The notes beneath the pieces were generated by a model. The model did not search any database. It was not told where the DNA came from and was given only the letters and a program-made list of their open reading frames with translations. Shown here piece by piece: positions 59,501-64,000 of a stretch of DNA of 64,000 nt; position 1 is the first letter of the stretch, and each line of letters begins with the position of its first letter. The position numbers and the translations under genes are program-made. The DNA lies in assembly GCA_030737835.1 (NCBI GenBank), contig CM060853.1, positions 6,539,819 to 6,603,818 on the forward strand, in the 5' to 3' direction. The DNA is from Acorus gramineus (lineage: Eukaryota > Streptophyta > Magnoliopsida > Acorales > Acoraceae).

Positions 59501-61500
59501 TCGTCACTGGCGTCCACTCCCGTGATGGGCTGCATTGCGCGAAGGTTGAGATAGGCAAGAATTCGATCATCGGAAGCCAGGCATTGGTCCTTGCGGGGTC
59601 TGTTATTCAGGCAGACGTCGTGCTTGGCGCTCTATCCGTCGCGCCCTCAAACGCGATCCTTCAACGGGGTGGCGTATTCGTGGGTTCTCAAGCTCCAGTA
59701 ATGGTGAAGAACACGTTGCACGAATCAGATGAACGCATCGACGAAATGGACCCAACGTACAAGAAGATCATTGGAAACCTCGCCGGTAACTTGGCGATCA
59801 CTACGATGAAGGTCAAGTCGAGGTACTTCCACCGGATCGGCGTAGGCGGGAGGGGCATTATGAAAGTGTTCGATGATTTACCGATGTTTCCCGATCATGA
59901 GATCTTCCGCACGGGGAAGAGCTTCCCCGTTATAGTCCGACACAGCAACAGCTTGAGCGCAGATGATGATGCGCGGATAGATGCGCGCGGCGCGGCGTTG
60001 CGGATACTGTCGGAGGGACCGGATGAGATGCCGTTGCTTGACTTGACGTTAAAGACGGGCAAGGCTTTCTACGCGCGCACGATCGCTGACTTTGCTAGGT
60101 GGCTTGTGTGTGGGCTCCCAGCGAGGGAAGAGCTCGTGAAGCGAGCCCCGCATATCGGGGGCGCCGTGTGGGGGTCGCTGAGGAACGCGAGCTCGTATGC
60201 CGAGCTCCACTACTACTCGAACTTCTGCCGTCTCTTGCGCTTTGCGGATGGTCGGGAGAGGTACGTGAAGTTCAAGCTCCGCCCGGCCGACGGTTCAATT
60301 GGTGAGGACTCCGGTGCGGTGGTCCCCAATGGGATCCTCCCGCCCGAGACGGGCGCGATCCCAAGAGATGAGCACGACAACCGTCCGATGCTGTTCCTTG
60401 CGGAGGACTTCAGGCGCCGGGTCGAGCGCCCCGGTGGAGTCCACTACGTGTTCCAGATGCAGATTCAGCCTGTGCCGTCCGACGAAGCGGGCCGAGAATC
60501 GGCCCTCGACTGCACGTGCCCGTGGGACGAGTCGTCGTTCCCTTACATCAACATCGGGGAGGTGATGCTCGACCATAACTTGACGACGGAGGAGTCAGAG
60601 AGGCTCGAATTCAATCCATTCCAGAGGTGCGCGGGCGTGGACGTCATCCGAGCGACGTCGTGCACATCGAGCGCGTCAATCGATCACGGCCGCTCGTTGG
60701 TGTACGAGATATGCCAGCGCCTCCGCAACGGCGTGCCCCTCCCCGCGGCGTGGCGGAGCTTCTTGGAGCAGTCCGACACCAAGGTTGATCTCTCCGGATG
60801 CCCGATATTGGCGCCCGCGACCAAAACCGCTAAGAAACCAACGCTCGCGCGGTCGTGGCACCAGACCCTCTGGACCGCATCCGCGCAACCAGTCCTACAG
60901 ACATTCCTCCCATATTTCATCCTCGCATCGGCGGTCTCCGCGCCTCTGCAAGTGCTGTTGTCGTTGAAGAGCACGCTCCCGCTTCAGCTGCTTCTGCCGC
61001 TGTTTTGGGTCGCGTCGGGGGTGCTCGCATCGCTCACCTGCGTCGCCTCCAAGTGGGTCCTCGTCGGGAAGAGAAACGAGGGCGAGGTGATGCCGATGTG
61101 GGGATTCGGAGCCTTTGCAGACACCGCGTGGCAGGCTATTCGGACGGTGACAGGGGACTACTTCGCGGACATGACCTGCGGGTCCGTGATGTTTGCGCTT
61201 TACATGAGGCTGATGGGTTCGGATATCGGAGGGGGGGTCTACGTGGACTCCGCACAGGCGGTGATGAATCCGGAGATGGTGGAGATCGGGCGGGGTGGGT
61301 GTGTAGGGCGGGACGCGGCGTTGTTCGGGCACATATATGAGGGGGAGGGGGGGATGGTGAGGTTTGGGAAGGTGAGGGTTGGGGAGGGTGGGGGTGTGGG
61401 GAGCAGGGCGGTTGTGATGCCTGGGGTGACTGTGGAGGGTGGGGGGAGTCTGAGTGCACTATCAGTGGCCATGAAAGGAGAGGTTGTGAGGTCTAGGTGA
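53563..61500 (+). CDS. Multidomain FAD oxidase / fatty acyl-AMP ligase / acyl carrier / Pls-like membrane transferase / haem megaenzyme
   Basis: Seven exons: 53563-53764, 53872-54074, 54188-54632, 54723-55082, 55162-55340, 55432-58404, 58957-61500; phases agree and give 2,301 residues. Domains: FAD-dependent oxidoreductase, about 20-460 (VGAGPSGLSAAYAL, 27-40). Adenylating fatty-acyl-AMP ligase, about 475-1080: FTSGSTGEAKG (685-695), SWLPQYHDMGLIGG (724-737), GYGLAE (839-844), TGDLG (938-942), GRIKDLIIVAGRN (953-965), TTSGKIRR with catalytic-type K1063. Acyl carrier domain with GIDSL, phosphopantetheine Ser1159. Membrane segments near 1235-1300, then left-handed beta-helix 1. Membrane segments plus beta-helix 2 (to about 1700). 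Catalase-like haem domain, about 1722-2057: RYFH with His1746, and RSLVY, an R-x3-Y proximal motif. A third membrane/beta-helix module to the C-terminus. The triple modules resemble the C-terminal region of epsilon-poly-lysine synthase. It probably activates and transfers an oxidised fatty acyl chain at a membrane; the product is unknown. Confidence 0.85.
58405..58956 (+). other. Last intron of the megaenzyme gene, transposon-derived sequence
   Basis: The intron begins AAG|GTACTG. Within ten bases it runs into a dispersed repeat with AACAACTTTTTCATAAA that also occurs at about 16128 and, inverted, at about 53246. It ends ACATGCAG|GAAGAA, with a weak pyrimidine tract because an A-run lies next to the acceptor. 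A different acceptor would break the frame of the large final exon, so this junction is preferred. Confidence 0.55.
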
Positions 61501-62350
61501 TGGTGATTTCAGTTTTTTCTGTTTATGTGGTTCTGTTTCTTGGCATTGTGACCAGATTTTGGTTTTAGTGCCGTCACTATGTGTAGGAGAAATGATATGT
61601 AATGCTCGGCGCAGTTGATATAAAAATAAAATCATGCATCTGTATTTCTAATAAAAATAAAGGGTAATAATTCTGAATGTTTAAATTATGTATTTTTAGT
61701 CTAATGGAACATATAAGTTCGAACAATTAAACATATAAATATTTTAAAATGAAGGGTCTAGCCCGACCCTTCCGCGGTCACTGAATTCAGTTTAGTCACT
61801 GGATTCAGTTTATAGATATATTTGCACTACTAAATTCATGTTGCACACCCCTCAAAGACTCAATTGGTGTGTGCAAAATATCAATGAATGTTGTTACAAA
61901 CAACCATTTTACTGTCACATATACCTCGTTAACACTTTGCACCATTACGAGGTATGCAACTCTGTGGAATTTTTATATACATTTTATAAATGAGTTCATA
62001 CAATTTAGTTTTTTACAACAATAGTATATCATTAGATGTGATATAATACTTTTAAAAAATAAAAAAAGTACGTACTGCATTTAGGATCCAAGTCTTGTAT
62101 TTTCTCATACAATATTCCCATCTATTGTAGCCAAACCTAGTGGAATCAACCTAAACGCCACCGAGTGCTGTTACACAGTTTTTATTCGAGTTTCGTATGC
62201 ATCGATAAAAAAATTATCATAGCATATAGTCACTTTAGATATTTTCTATAAGTATATCAATACAATTCATTGGAGTAAATATTTTATTTTTTTATATGAG
62301 ATATACTATATTTAAAAAATTCAAAACACTTTATATTAACTGAATTTAGT
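61501..62350. other. 3' region of the megaenzyme gene and AT-rich flank
   Basis: AATAAA at 61625-61630, about 125 bases after the stop codon, is a plausible polyadenylation signal. The rest is AT-rich and without recognised genes. Confidence 0.45.
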
Positions 62351-62359
62351 CTGGATGAA

Positions 62360-62580
62360 GCATTATCCAACCCAAAATAATCCAATTTTTCGGCCCAATG
62401 GGCCTATTTTCTCTTCCAATAACGTTCCGTTATTCACAACGATCCACTCCCCCCGCCACGATAATAACTGTTTCGGACACGTGTCGCATGATGGTTGGTG
62501 AAGTGATTGAAACCGCCAGAAGGTGGTTAGGGGTCTCCATAATATAAGAAGGGCACCTGTAATCCAAAAATTTGAATAAA
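62360..62580 (+). promoter_or_regulatory. Promoter-like region for an unseen downstream transcript
   Basis: A GC-richer block holds GGACACGTGTCGC (G-box CACGTG at 62478-62483) and, about 60 bases later, AATATAAGAAGG (62541-62552), a TATA-like box. No coding exon follows before the window ends, so it would serve a gene with a long leader intron or a noncoding transcript. Confidence 0.3.
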
Positions 62581-64000
62581 CCAAAATCACTTCATTTTGT
62601 TACTCTTAAATTTTGTTCATCTTTTGATACGTTTTGATTGTTGAAATGAAATTGGAGGGATCATTGAATGATTTCCACAGGCTTTCTTGAACCCTTTTAG
62701 AAAGGAAATAAAAGTATATCTCACAAGTTGATTTGTTATTTTGGAAGGGTCAAGCAAGTCTGTGAGAAACCATTTCATGATTTCGAAAAATAATTTCATG
62801 TGTTCTTCATCGATCATCTGTTTATAGTTGAGTCTTTGTCTCCTTTTTCATGGTTTCTCAAATTCAGGCCCTATTATTAGTAATGAATAATAATTATTGG
62901 TTCTAATTTGTGGTCAATTAAGATTCAGAGGAGAAAATTTGTGGGATTCTAATTGTTATGTTCTCTTTTTTTTTTTTATGTAATATCAAGTCAGCAGATA
63001 TTTAAAAAATAATGAATTTTATATTTCTATTTACCTCCTTTACAGGTATATATATTTATATTTATCTTATGTTGTGTTGTGTTTTTTTTTTTTTTTTTCT
63101 AGTTTAATCTAATTCACTCATTGATTAGTGGATCTGGAAACATCTTATTAGAGTGAAATTTATCAGACTTACAAATCATGTTGTATTATATGGTAAGGTG
63201 CAAGACGAACATCTAAGTATATATTTCTTCTAATTTTAATTTTTGCTGATTTTTTTTATATTTAATTGAAGATTTAAAGTAATTATCTTCTCAGAATATA
63301 TTTTAAAAAATACAATACAGTTTTTTTAAAAAAATGTGGAGAAATTTTTATCCTGAGACACCACACCACCTTCAGTGGAATGATTGTCCCGAATTATTTA
63401 ATACAAATCAATTTCAATTAACAGTTATGTTGTTTTCAAAGATTATCTACATATAAAATTCACTTTGAGTAACTACCATGATTCAATCATCCCATGCAGG
63501 AGATCAACAAAAAATATATAAATTATATATGATATTTTGGTCTAATATATGGGTTATTATTGCAAACCAAATAGTTAATAATGTATACAAAACACACGTT
63601 TGAACACCAAAAATATGATTTTTTTTTTCTCTTCTATTCGTCATCATCTTTTTATTTTTCTGCATATAAATCATGTTTTTTACCTACACCATCAAATATT
63701 TTTTTTAATTAACATTCAAATCGACACTTTTTACTCCTCAAGTACATAAAACCTCCAAATGCATTTAAATTATGCTAATGCCCCCCCCCCCCCCTTTTTT
63801 TTTTTTTGCAAAAGCTAGTCACTTATCTTTCATAATTAAGTTGAATTGTTGGTGTCAATATCCCAACCTTTTAACAAAGTCTATAATTATCCACATAATT
63901 TTATTCATAAATGATATATGATAAGTATGATAAAACATGAAAATGATTAAATTATTATCTAAATATATTCCGACAGTGAATACGAAAAATACAGTAATGA
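62581..64000. other. AT-rich terminal stretch, no gene recognised
   Basis: Only low-complexity sequence is seen, including T-runs near 62965 and 63085. The ORFs at 62363 and 62617 on the minus strand show no family features. Confidence 0.5.
63781..63807. repeat. Adjacent poly-C and poly-T tract
   Basis: A run of 14 C bases is followed directly by 13 T bases. It is an unusual homopolymer junction and also a typical site of sequencing error. Confidence 0.85.

Overview
The window is nuclear DNA from a flowering plant. Intergenic DNA is AT-rich and full of small transposable elements, the genes carry GT..AG introns, and the encoded proteins are plant families: a chloroplast ribosomal RRM protein, a plant O-fucosyltransferase, a GUB_WAK-type wall receptor and a C2/phosphoribosyltransferase-C protein. 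GC-rich coding exons sit in AT-rich surroundings, which resembles many monocots, but I cannot name the lineage with confidence. No rRNA gene, canonical tRNA gene, CRISPR array or virus is visible. All gene models were joined by hand from reading frame and splice consensus; no transcript data were available.

Layout. 3.7-6.8 kb (+): O-fucosyltransferase-like glycosyltransferase, five exons. 7.8-8.8 kb (+): intronless kinase-less wall-associated receptor-like protein, followed by an orphan terminal exon. 11.0-13.2 kb (+): thioredoxin-like protein Clot, two exons with a MITE in the intron. 14.2-17.1 kb (-): plastid-specific ribosomal protein PSRP2, four exons. 20.1-25.1 kb (+): Gfo/Idh/MocA oxidoreductase, twelve coding exons including an 18-nt microexon. 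25.9-35.0 kb (-): TBCC domain-containing protein 1, nine exons. 35-43 kb: a transposon-rich gap holding a complete 1,440-bp miniature LTR element with a 5-bp target duplication, and several MITEs. 43.1-45.8 kb (+): MCTP/FTIP-type multiple C2 and transmembrane protein, two exons. 46-52.2 kb: foldback elements, a GC-rich hAT-like element and a 1.1-kb inverted repeat. 53.6-61.5 kb (+): the most striking gene, a predicted 2,301-residue multidomain enzyme. 61.5-64 kb: AT-rich flank with a possible promoter for an off-window gene.

The large enzyme joins, in one reading frame, an FAD-dependent oxidoreductase, a fatty-acyl-AMP-ligase-type adenylation domain, an acyl carrier domain with its phosphopantetheine serine, two membrane/left-handed beta-helix modules resembling the C-terminal repeats of bacterial poly-lysine synthase, a catalase-like haem domain, and a third membrane/beta-helix module. 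This is the order expected of an assembly-line enzyme that activates a fatty acid, tethers it to a carrier, oxidises it and transfers it at a membrane. Similar predicted proteins, as I recall, exist in other plants, but I know of no assigned product. The remaining genes are ordinary housekeeping or cell-surface genes with no evident pathway link to it or to each other.
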